The translations under genes were made by a program, and so were the position numbers. DNA of 23,456 nt, taken from assembly GCA_946539475.1 (NCBI GenBank), contig CAMNHM010000025.1, positions 1 through 23,456 on the forward strand, read 5' to 3'. Positions 15,471-22,653 of this stretch are shown here, in pieces. The stretch is from an uncultured Prevotellaceae bacterium (GTDB lineage Bacteria; Bacteroidota; Bacteroidia; Bacteroidales; Bacteroidaceae). Positions within the stretch are counted from its first letter, which is position 1; the number at the start of each line of letters is the position of its first letter. The notes below the pieces were generated by a model. That model did no database searches, was not told the origin of the DNA, and worked only from the letters and a program-made list of their open reading frames with translations.

Positions 15471-17618
15471 ATGGGACAGAAAAAAGGAGGAAAGCGCTTC
15501 TCGAAGCGCCAAGTGGCAGATGCCCTGCAGGCTCTCTTCCAGGCTCATCCGGGAGAGGCTCTCACGTTCAAACAGATTTTCAAGGCACTGAAGCTCGACA
15601 CACATCCTGCCAAGATGCTGGCCGTCGACGTGATGGAGGAGATGGCGTGGGACGACTACCTGAGCAAGGTCGACAACACCACCTATCGGCTGAACCTCAA
15701 GACACAGGTGCAGGAAGGAACCTTCATCCGCAAGGCCAACGGCAAGAACTCGTTCCTGCCTGACGATGGCGGCAAGCCGATCTTCGTCTCTGAGCGAAAC
15801 TCGATGTCGGCCATGGGTGGCGACCGCGTCCGTGTGGCGATGATGGCGCGCCGACAGAATCATATCAAGGAGGCCATCGTCACCGAGATTCTCGAGCGTA
15901 AGCACAACCAGGCCGTGGGCATCCTGCAGGTGGAGAAGGACTTTGCCTTCCTCATCACCGAGGGTAACATCTTCGTCCACGACATTCTCATACCGAAGAA
16001 GAAGCTCAAGGGAGGAAAGACGGGCGAGAAGGCAGTCGTCAAGATCACACAGTGGCCTTCCGCCGAGTCGAAGAACCTCGTCGGCGAGGTCGTCGACGTG
16101 CTCGGACAGCAGGGCGACAACGATGTCGAGATGCATGCCATCCTGGCGCAGTACGACCTGCCGTATAAGTACCCGCAGCGCGTGGAGGAGGCTGCCAACC
16201 GCATCTCGGCAGAGATTACGCCCGAGGAGATTGCCCGCCGTGAGGATTTCCGCGACGTGCTCACCTTCACCATCGACCCTGCCGATGCCAAGGACTTCGA
16301 CGATGCGCTGTCCATCTCTAAACTCTCGAAGGGCAGTGCTCAACTCTATGAGGTAGGCGTACATATTGCCGACGTCAGCCATTACGTCACCGAGGGATCC
16401 ATCATCGACAAGGAGGCGCAGCAGCGTGCCACCAGCGTTTACCTCGTCGACCGCACTATACCGATGCTTCCCGAGCGCCTCTGCAACTTCATCTGCTCGC
16501 TGCGCCCCGACGAGGAGAAACTCTGCTACAGCGTTATCTTCGAGATGGACGAGGAAGCCAACATCAAGCGATGGCATCTCGCACACACCGTCATACGCAG
16601 CAATCGGCGCTATGCCTACGAGGAAGTGCAGGATATCCTAATGGGAAAGGATGGCGACAATGCCCAGGAGCTGAGGCTGCTCAGCCGGATGGCACAGCAG
16701 CTGCGCGAGCGCCGTTTCCAGAACGGGGCGGTCAAGTTCGACCGTGAGGAGCTGCACTTCGACATCGACGAGAAGGGCCGCCCCACGCGGTGCTTCTTTA
16801 AGAAGTCGACCGAGGCCACACAGCTCATCGAGGAGTTCATGCTGCTGGCCAACCGTACGGTGGCAGAGATGATAGGCCGCGTCCCCAAGGGCACGAAAGC
16901 CAAGACGCTGCCCTATCGCATCCACGACCAGCCCGATCCGCAGAAGCTGGAGAACCTGCGGCAGGTCGTTGCTCCCTTTGGCTATAAGATCAAGACCAGC
17001 GGCACACGAGGAGCCATCTCACGCAGCCTGAACAAGCTGATCGGTGATGCCGAGGGGCACCGTGAGCAGAAACTAGTCGAGACGATGGCCCTGCGCGCCA
17101 TGATGAAGGCAAAGTACTCCACCCACAACATCGGGCACTACGGCCTGGCCTTCGACTACTACACCCATTTCACGTCGCCCATCCGACGCTATCCCGATAC
17201 GATGGTCCACCGACTGCTCACCCGCTATCAGGAAGGCGGACGCTCGGCCAACCAGGAACACTACGAGGAGCTCTGCGAGCACTCCAGCGAGATGGAGCAG
17301 ACGGCACAGAACGCCGAGCGCGACTCCATCAAGTACAAGATGGTGGAGTTCATGGCCGACAAGGTGGGACAGGAATTCGATGCTCACATCTCCGGCGTGC
17401 AGTCGTATGGCATCTACTGCGAGATCGACGAGAACCACTGTGAGGGACTCGTCGGCATGCACGACCTCGACGGCGACTACTACGAGTTCGACGAGAAAAA
17501 CTATCAGCTCGTCGGCCGCCGCCATCATCGCAAATACCAGTTGGGCGATGCCGTCCGCATCAAAGTGGCCCGTGCCAATGTCGAGCGCCGGCAGCTGGAC
17601 TTTATCCTAGCCGATTAA
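15471..17618 (+). CDS. rnr: Ribonuclease R
   Basis: Processive 3'-5' exoribonuclease that degrades structured RNA and takes part in rRNA quality control. The 715-residue protein has an N-terminal winged-helix-like region (FSKRQVADALQALFQ onward), cold-shock OB domains (about 75-235), and the RNB catalytic domain with FTIDPADAKDFDDALS at about residues 266-281, carrying the metal-binding aspartates. HFTSPIRRYPDTMVHRLL lies near residue 566, and a C-terminal S1 domain (about 635-713) runs from GQEFDAHISGVQSYGIYCEI to the end. Length and order are normal for the RNase II/R family. The ATG at 15471 is preferred to an in-frame TTG two codons upstream. The WG-repeat lipoprotein gene follows 20 nt downstream. 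Confidence 0.96.
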   Translation: MGQKKGGKRFSKRQVADALQALFQAHPGEALTFKQIFKALKLDTHPAKMLAVDVMEEMAWDDYLSKVDNTTYRLNLKTQVQEGTFIRKANGKNSFLPDDGGKPIFVSERNSMSAMGGDRVRVAMMARRQNHIKEAIVTEILERKHNQAVGILQVEKDFAFLITEGNIFVHDILIPKKKLKGGKTGEKAVVKITQWPSAESKNLVGEVVDVLGQQGDNDVEMHAILAQYDLPYKYPQRVEEAANRISAEITPEEIARREDFRDVLTFTIDPADAKDFDDALSISKLSKGSAQLYEVGVHIADVSHYVTEGSIIDKEAQQRATSVYLVDRTIPMLPERLCNFICSLRPDEEKLCYSVIFEMDEEANIKRWHLAHTVIRSNRRYAYEEVQDILMGKDGDNAQELRLLSRMAQQLRERRFQNGAVKFDREELHFDIDEKGRPTRCFFKKSTEATQLIEEFMLLANRTVAEMIGRVPKGTKAKTLPYRIHDQPDPQKLENLRQVVAPFGYKIKTSGTRGAISRSLNKLIGDAEGHREQKLVETMALRAMMKAKYSTHNIGHYGLAFDYYTHFTSPIRRYPDTMVHRLLTRYQEGGRSANQEHYEELCEHSSEMEQTAQNAERDSIKYKMVEFMADKVGQEFDAHISGVQSYGIYCEIDENHCEGLVGMHDLDGDYYEFDEKNYQLVGRRHHRKYQLGDAVRIKVARANVERRQLDFILAD

Positions 17619-17638
17619 CCCTTTAAAACATTAACGAT

Positions 17639-18850
17639 ATGAGAAACTTATGGAAAATCATGCCACTGCTCTTCGTGGCAATCCTTGTTGCCAGCTGCGA
17701 CAAGACGAAAGGCGGCGCCGGTTTTGAGGTGGAAGCCTTCGCCTTCCAGGATGAAAGTGAGAAGTGGGGACTGATGGACATGGATGGCAATGTCATCGTA
17801 GAGCCGCGCTTCGAGGGGATGCCGACATGTCTCATCAACGGCACATTCAGTGTCTGGAGCGAAGACGAACGGTACGACCTCTATTCCATCAAGGACGGCA
17901 AAGGCAAGAAACTGGGTAACTATTTCGACATGGGCTCCTTCACGAGCAAGCTATGCCCTGTCTTCGACGACGATGGCAATGCCAGCTATATCGACAAGGA
18001 AGGTAAGACGGTATACGACCTGAAGAAGATTGACGGAAACGGGGTCGTCTCCGCCTTCAACCATTTCTGCGGACGGGCTATGATACGCCTCGACAACGGC
18101 AAGTGGGGGTATATCGACGAGAAAGGCGAGACGGTGATCCCCTTTAAGTACTTCGATGCCTGGAATTTCTCCGACGACGTGGCCATTGTGTTCCTAAAGA
18201 ATCCTGAGCGTACGGGAGCCAAGTGGGCACTGCTCGACAAGGATGGCAACGAACTCTTCACCAAGAAGTTCTCGGAGATGAGGCCTAACGACTACAGCTA
18301 TAAAGGTGGCTATCTCGTCTGCACGGACAAGAACGACCGCTCCTGCATCATCGACAAGAAAGGCGAGGTCGTCTTGAAGATGAAGGATGGCATCAACATC
18401 ATGGAGGTCCCTCTCAACGGGATGTTCGTCGTCTATGACAACGATGAGGAAAAGTACGGCCTGATGGACCTCGAGGGCAACTATGTGCTCAAGTGCAAGT
18501 ATGAGATGGTTGCCTACAATGGCATGCTCATTGCTGCTGCTACCGACGAGCAAAGGTTCAGCCTCTATTCCACCAAGGGTGAGAAACTCGCCCGACTGCC
18601 ACGAGGTAATGTGGAGCTCTTCGATCCTGCCTTCAAGAATGCCGATAAGCGTCTGCTCGTTGGCGACTATGAAGACGGCTATCGGTTCGTCGATGCCGAG
18701 GGTAAGGAGGTCTGCGACGTCGATATCCACTCTACCAACACCGGCTTCTACTGGGGTGCTAGCTGCAGCGAGGGCGAGGAGTACTACGGGGAAGAGGAGT
18801 ACGACGAGGAAGGCGATTACGACGAGGAAGAGGATTACGACGAGGAGTAA
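17639..18850 (+). CDS. WG-repeat lipoprotein with acidic C-terminal tail
   Basis: A 403-residue exported protein with a lipoprotein signal peptide: MRNLWKIMPLLFVAILVASC, lipobox cysteine Cys20. The body contains repeated WG (KWG) units, for example EKWGLMDMDGNVIVEPRFEG, GKWGYIDEKGETVIPFKYFD, AKWALLDKDGNELFTKKFSE and KYGLMDLEGNYVLKCKYEM. These usually form a beta-propeller or solenoid for binding. The last ~30 residues are almost only Glu, Asp, Tyr and Gly, in near-repeats (EEYDEEGDYDEEEDYDEE), and may bind calcium or basic partners. The gene follows rnr after 20 nt and precedes the HlyIII gene by 14 nt, so all three may be one transcript. Function unknown. Confidence 0.85.
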   Translation: MRNLWKIMPLLFVAILVASCDKTKGGAGFEVEAFAFQDESEKWGLMDMDGNVIVEPRFEGMPTCLINGTFSVWSEDERYDLYSIKDGKGKKLGNYFDMGSFTSKLCPVFDDDGNASYIDKEGKTVYDLKKIDGNGVVSAFNHFCGRAMIRLDNGKWGYIDEKGETVIPFKYFDAWNFSDDVAIVFLKNPERTGAKWALLDKDGNELFTKKFSEMRPNDYSYKGGYLVCTDKNDRSCIIDKKGEVVLKMKDGINIMEVPLNGMFVVYDNDEEKYGLMDLEGNYVLKCKYEMVAYNGMLIAAATDEQRFSLYSTKGEKLARLPRGNVELFDPAFKNADKRLLVGDYEDGYRFVDAEGKEVCDVDIHSTNTGFYWGASCSEGEEYYGEEEYDEEGDYDEEEDYDEE

Positions 18851-18864
18851 CCTCCACTTGCTAT

Positions 18865-19509
18865 ATGGCTATACGATACACCAAGCGCGAGGAGCAGTGG
18901 AATGCGTGGTCGCATGCTGCTGGCATCGCGCTTGGTGTCGTCTTGGGCACTGTGCTCCTCGTGCTGGCCGTGCCACGCGGGCCGTGGGCCGATGTCGGCG
19001 TAGCACTCTATCTCTTTGGCATGCTGGCCAGCTATGTGGCCTCTACGGTCTACCATGCCATGCCGGCTGCCAGCCGATGGAAGGAACGCCTCCGTCGGTG
19101 GGATCATGCTGCCATCTACTGGCATATCGCAGGCAGCTACTCGCCGATTACGCTCGTTGCCATGCGTGGTGAAGGGTGGTGGGGATATGGGCTGTTTGCC
19201 TTTGTCTGGGTATGTGCCATCACGGGCACCATCGTCAGCTTCGTACGGCTGAAGGAGCATTCCAATCTCGAAACCGTTTGTTTCGTCCTCATGGGCCTCT
19301 CCGTACTCGTCGCCTTCGGACCGTTGTTAAGGGTGGTGAGTACGAGTTGCGTGGCATGGATCATTGCCGAGGGGGTGTGCTACATCACGGGCGCGCTGTT
19401 CTATTCGCTCAATAAGCGCCGATATATGCACTCCGTCTTCCACTTCTTCGTACTTGCGGGCAGTATATGCCACATCGTCGCCGTATGGGACATGCTCGGC
19501 GCCGGCTGA
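18865..19509 (+). CDS. HlyIII/PAQR family membrane protein
   Basis: A 214-residue integral inner-membrane protein with about seven hydrophobic segments. The hemolysin III/PAQR pattern is clear: EEQWNAWSHAAGIALGVVLG at the start, an S-x3-H site in ASTVYHAMPAA, the RRWDHAAIYWHIAGSYSPIT motif with Asp and His, and a final MHSVFHFFVLAGSICHIVAVW with two histidines. The conserved Ser, Asp and His residues form a metal site in PAQR-type proteins. Bacterial members have been linked to membrane lipid balance and, rarely, haemolysis; the name does not prove a toxin. It is the last gene of the rnr-lipoprotein-HlyIII run and converges on the PurF-like gene 27 bp away. Confidence 0.9.
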   Translation: MAIRYTKREEQWNAWSHAAGIALGVVLGTVLLVLAVPRGPWADVGVALYLFGMLASYVASTVYHAMPAASRWKERLRRWDHAAIYWHIAGSYSPITLVAMRGEGWWGYGLFAFVWVCAITGTIVSFVRLKEHSNLETVCFVLMGLSVLVAFGPLLRVVSTSCVAWIIAEGVCYITGALFYSLNKRRYMHSVFHFFVLAGSICHIVAVWDMLGAG

Positions 19510-19536
19510 GGAAAAGGCGCGCTTATCCGAAATATT

Positions 19537-21012
19537 TTATCCGAAGAACTCGCCGTCGCCCTGCTGCTGATCGTAGCTGGAGCCGTCGAAGCAGTGGGTG
19601 CACACCTGATCCTTCGGCAGGCCGATCGACTCGATGAGGTCCTCCAGACGGGCAAACTTCAGCGAGGTGAGACCCAGTCGGCGCGCCATCTCAGTCACCA
19701 TGCGCTGGTACTCAGGCGAGTCGGTCTGGGCATACTTGTCGAGGTTGCCCTTGTCGTCGCCTTCAAAGTCGCGGATGATGCGGCGCGAGAGGAGCTCGAG
19801 ATCCGTCTTTGAACTGGTGAAGCCGATGAACGGACAGCCGTACACCAGCGGCGGACAGGAGATACGTACGTGCACCTCGCTGGCACCATTCTGGATAAAC
19901 TCGCGGGCGTTGTCGCGTAGCTGCGTGCCGCGCACGATGGAATCGTCGCAGAATACCACGCGCTGGCCCCTTAGCAACGCCTCGTTGGGGATGAGCTTCA
20001 TCTTCGCCACAAGGTCGCGGCGGCTCTGGTTGCCGGGGGTGAACGAGCGTGGCCAGGTGGGTGTGTACTTCAGCACGGCACGCTTGTAGGGGATGCCGCT
20101 ACCTTCAGCATAGCCAAGGGCCATGCCGACGCCCGAGTCGGGAATGCCACAGACGAGGTCGGCCTCGATGTCGTCGCGCTCACCCATCATCTTGCCATTC
20201 TTCTCGCGTACAAATTCAGTATTGATGCCCTCGTAGCAAGAGGCAGGGAAACCATAGTACACCCACAGGAACGAGCATATCTGGCAGCGTTTGAAGGCTG
20301 GCTGCAGCACCTCGAAGCCGTCGGCCCGCAGACGGATGATCTCCCCGGGACCAACGTCGCGGACAGTCTTGTAGTCAAGGTTGGGGAAGCTCGTCGTCTC
20401 GCTGCTGGCAGCATACGCCTGGATGTACTCGTCGGTGCCGATGGGCGACAGGCGGTGCACCTCCTTCCGTCCGATGACGATCGGCGTGCGCCCTAGGAAG
20501 TCGCGGGCGGCAATGATGCCGTCCTCCGTCAGGATGAGCATGGAGCACGACCCCTTGATCTTATGGTACACCAGGTTGATACCGTCGACAAACGTGTTGC
20601 CCATGTTGATCAGCAGCGCCACGAGCTCCGTCTGGTTCAGCTTGTTAGCGCTCTGCTCGCTGAGGTGCATGCGCTGTGCTAACAGCTCGTCGGCTATCTC
20701 CCGGAGGTTGTTGATCTTGGCAACGGTCACCACGGCATAGCGGCCCAGGTGCGAGTTGATGATAATGGGCTGTGGGTCGGTATCGCTGATCACACCCAGC
20801 CCCTGATTTCCTTTAAAGTCGCCTAGCTCGTCTTCAAACTTCGAGCGGAAATAGTCGCGCTCCAGCGAGTGAATCGACCGCGAAAAGCCCTTCTCGTGGT
20901 CGAAGGTGACGAGGCCCGCACGCCGCGTGCCGAGATGTGAGTTGTAATCCGTTCCGTAAAACAAGTCGTTTACGCAATCCCTGGTGCTGATGGTTCCAAA
21001 AAAGCCGCCCAT
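19537..21012 (-). CDS. Amidophosphoribosyltransferase homologue lacking the catalytic cysteine
   Basis: PurF normally makes phosphoribosylamine from PRPP and glutamine, the first step of purine synthesis. This 491-residue homologue starts MGGFFGTISTRDCVNDLFYG instead of MCG..., so the N-terminal nucleophile Cys is Gly. The usual glutamine-site stretches GH-RYST and HNGN are also absent (SHLGRYAVVTVAKINN is found instead). The phosphoribosyltransferase half is intact, with the PRPP loop VVFCDDSIVRGTQL near 351-364. Four cysteines match the [4Fe-4S] ligands of Bacillus-type PurF: QICSFLW, YGCPFIGF, and the CTHC pair near the end. The start at 21012 is set by a promoter 27 nt upstream. It may be ammonia-dependent, may use another partner, or may be a regulatory paralogue; a true purF should be elsewhere in the genome. 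Confidence 0.88.
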   Translation of the reverse strand: MGGFFGTISTRDCVNDLFYGTDYNSHLGTRRAGLVTFDHEKGFSRSIHSLERDYFRSKFEDELGDFKGNQGLGVISDTDPQPIIINSHLGRYAVVTVAKINNLREIADELLAQRMHLSEQSANKLNQTELVALLINMGNTFVDGINLVYHKIKGSCSMLILTEDGIIAARDFLGRTPIVIGRKEVHRLSPIGTDEYIQAYAASSETTSFPNLDYKTVRDVGPGEIIRLRADGFEVLQPAFKRCQICSFLWVYYGFPASCYEGINTEFVREKNGKMMGERDDIEADLVCGIPDSGVGMALGYAEGSGIPYKRAVLKYTPTWPRSFTPGNQSRRDLVAKMKLIPNEALLRGQRVVFCDDSIVRGTQLRDNAREFIQNGASEVHVRISCPPLVYGCPFIGFTSSKTDLELLSRRIIRDFEGDDKGNLDKYAQTDSPEYQRMVTEMARRLGLTSLKFARLEDLIESIGLPKDQVCTHCFDGSSYDQQQGDGEFFG

Positions 21013-21039
21013 AAGTATCCTGTTGTCGTTTTGAGGTTG

Positions 21040-21070
21040 CAAAGGTACGAAAATGATAGCGAAAAACCAA
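21040..21070 (-). promoter_or_regulatory. Promoter of the PurF-like gene
   Basis: On the - strand: TTG at 21068-21070, 20-nt spacer, perfect TACCTTTG at 21040-21047. It lies inside an upstream in-frame extension and so supports the start codon at 21012. Confidence 0.82.
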
Positions 21071-21088
21071 ATGGAATTGCATTTTTTT

Positions 21089-21118
21089 TTGCCAATCAAA
21101 TTATTCTTCGTAAATTTG
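21089..21118 (+). promoter_or_regulatory. Promoter of the double-esterase gene
   Basis: TTG at 21089-21091, 19-nt spacer, TAAATTTG at 21111-21118, with the ATG 44 nt further on. Its -33 box is 18 bp from the -33 box of the divergent PurF-like promoter. Confidence 0.78.
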
Positions 21119-21162
21119 CAGCACAATAAGCCGCACAATAATCATTAAACGGAACAACGAAT

Positions 21163-22617
21163 ATGAGAAAGAAGAGTACATTTATTGTGGAAGTACTAGC
21201 ATTGCTGCTCATGGTGACTACGGCAGTAGGGCAGACAGCACGTAAATTCACCCTCGACCTGACCGACGACGGAAAGGCACAGATGGTGGCTTTCCTGCCC
21301 AAGGAACCCAGTGGGAAAGCCATCGTCGGCGTGCCGGGAGGAGGCTACTCCATGTTGTCGAACACACACGAGGGCTACCAGGCCTCCGACTGGCTCAACC
21401 AGCGCGGCACGGCCTATTTCGTGGTCAACTATCGGCTGCCCAATGGCGACCGCTCACTGCCCATCAGCGATGTTGAGAAGGCCATACGCATCGTAAGGGA
21501 CTCAGCAGCAGTATGGCACGTCAATCCCCACGACGTGGGCATCATGGGCTTTTCGGCCGGCGGCCATCTGGCCTCCGTCATTTCCACACATTCCGACTTC
21601 AGCGTCCGCCCCGACTTCAGCATCCTCTTCTATCCCGTCATATCGATGGACGAGCGCGTCAGCCATGTGTGGTCGTGTCGGAACTTCTTGGGAGAGCAAG
21701 GACAAAAGAATCCCGCCCTCGTGCGCGATTTCTCCACACAGAATGCCGTGCGCCGCCATCTCACGCCGCCAGCCATCATCATCACTGCCAACGACGACCG
21801 CCTCGTGCCTCCCGTCACCAATGGCATCGCCTACTACTCAGCCATGCGCAATGCCGGCAACGAGTGCGCGCTGTATGTCTACCCCTCCGGCGACCACGGC
21901 TTTGGCTTCGGACCCTGGTTCCCCTACCACGACCAGATGCTCCAAGACCTGGGCAACTGGCTCGATGCCCGTCAGGTGCCCCGCCAGGATGCGGTGCGCG
22001 TGGCATGCATCGGCAACAGCATCACCGACGGCCACGGCATCGACATGGCCTCGGCATCGGGCTATCCTGCCCTGCTGCAGAAAAAGCTGGGTGCCGACTA
22101 TTGGGTGAAGAACTTCGGCGTCAGCGCGCGAACGCTGTTGAACAAGGGCGACCATCCCTATATGAGCGAGATGGCGTGGCGCGACGCGCTGGCCTTCGAC
22201 CCCGACATCGTCGTCATCAAGCTGGGCACGAACGACTCCAAGCCCTTCAACTGGCAGCATAGCGCCGAGTTCCAGCAGGACCTCGAGCAGATGATCACTA
22301 CCGTCTGTCCCTCGCTCGCGCAGCCAGTGAAGAAGTCGAAGCGCAAGCAGGCCGCCACGCCACCTGTCCGTCCTCGTATCCTCCTCTGCACGCCAATTCC
22401 TGCATTTAAGTCAACATGGGACATCAGCGACTCGGTGATCGTCAACGGCATCATCCCCATCCAGCAGGCAGTTGCCAAGAAGTACGGGCTGCAGGTCGTC
22501 GACCTGCATACCCTTTTCGACGGGCAGTCAGCACTCGTGCAGTCCGACGGCATCCATCCCAATGCCCGTGGAGCACAGCGACTGGCCGACATCATTGCCG
22601 AGGCACTCAAACAATAG
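21163..22617 (+). CDS. Secreted two-domain esterase: alpha/beta hydrolase fused to SGNH hydrolase
   Basis: Predicted exported carbohydrate esterase with two different catalytic domains in 484 residues. MRKKSTFIVEVLALLLMVTTAVGQ is a Sec signal peptide. Domain 1 (about 28-270) is an alpha/beta hydrolase of the acetyl-esterase type: oxyanion motif VPGGGYS, nucleophile Ser131 in GFSAGGH, acid Asp211 or Asp212 in NDDRLVP, and His245 in SGDHGFGFG. Domain 2 (about 278-484) is an SGNH/GDSL hydrolase: Ser286 in CIGNSITDG, the Gly block in NFGVSARTLL, Asn357 in KLGTNDS, and Asp462/His465 in DGIHPN. All catalytic residues of both domains seem present. It likely removes acetyl or similar groups from polysaccharides so that glycosidases can act. 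A Lys-rich loop (QPVKKSKRKQAATPP) lies inside domain 2. Confidence 0.9.
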   Translation: MRKKSTFIVEVLALLLMVTTAVGQTARKFTLDLTDDGKAQMVAFLPKEPSGKAIVGVPGGGYSMLSNTHEGYQASDWLNQRGTAYFVVNYRLPNGDRSLPISDVEKAIRIVRDSAAVWHVNPHDVGIMGFSAGGHLASVISTHSDFSVRPDFSILFYPVISMDERVSHVWSCRNFLGEQGQKNPALVRDFSTQNAVRRHLTPPAIIITANDDRLVPPVTNGIAYYSAMRNAGNECALYVYPSGDHGFGFGPWFPYHDQMLQDLGNWLDARQVPRQDAVRVACIGNSITDGHGIDMASASGYPALLQKKLGADYWVKNFGVSARTLLNKGDHPYMSEMAWRDALAFDPDIVVIKLGTNDSKPFNWQHSAEFQQDLEQMITTVCPSLAQPVKKSKRKQAATPPVRPRILLCTPIPAFKSTWDISDSVIVNGIIPIQQAVAKKYGLQVVDLHTLFDGQSALVQSDGIHPNARGAQRLADIIAEALKQ

Positions 22618-22653
22618 CCAATATTAATAAGCTGCTGTCGTAGGCAGCGAGCC

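Noticed and set aside
15345..16586. A 413-codon open frame on - across the start of rnr.
   Set aside because: It lies antisense to RNase R, its promoter and the end of GH29; the Val/Leu/Asp-rich product is a shadow with no domain.
21013..21039. A purine riboswitch in the leader of the PurF-like gene.
   Set aside because: The predicted leader is under 30 nt, too short for any known purine-sensing aptamer.
21013..21138. An in-frame upstream extension of the PurF-like gene that starts with MCGLL, which would restore an N-terminal MCG.
   Set aside because: It contains the gene's own promoter (21040-21070), the following residues (LCCKFTKNNLIGKKK…) are unlike any PurF, and the MGGFFG start aligns directly with the family N terminus. 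The MCG is a coincidence.
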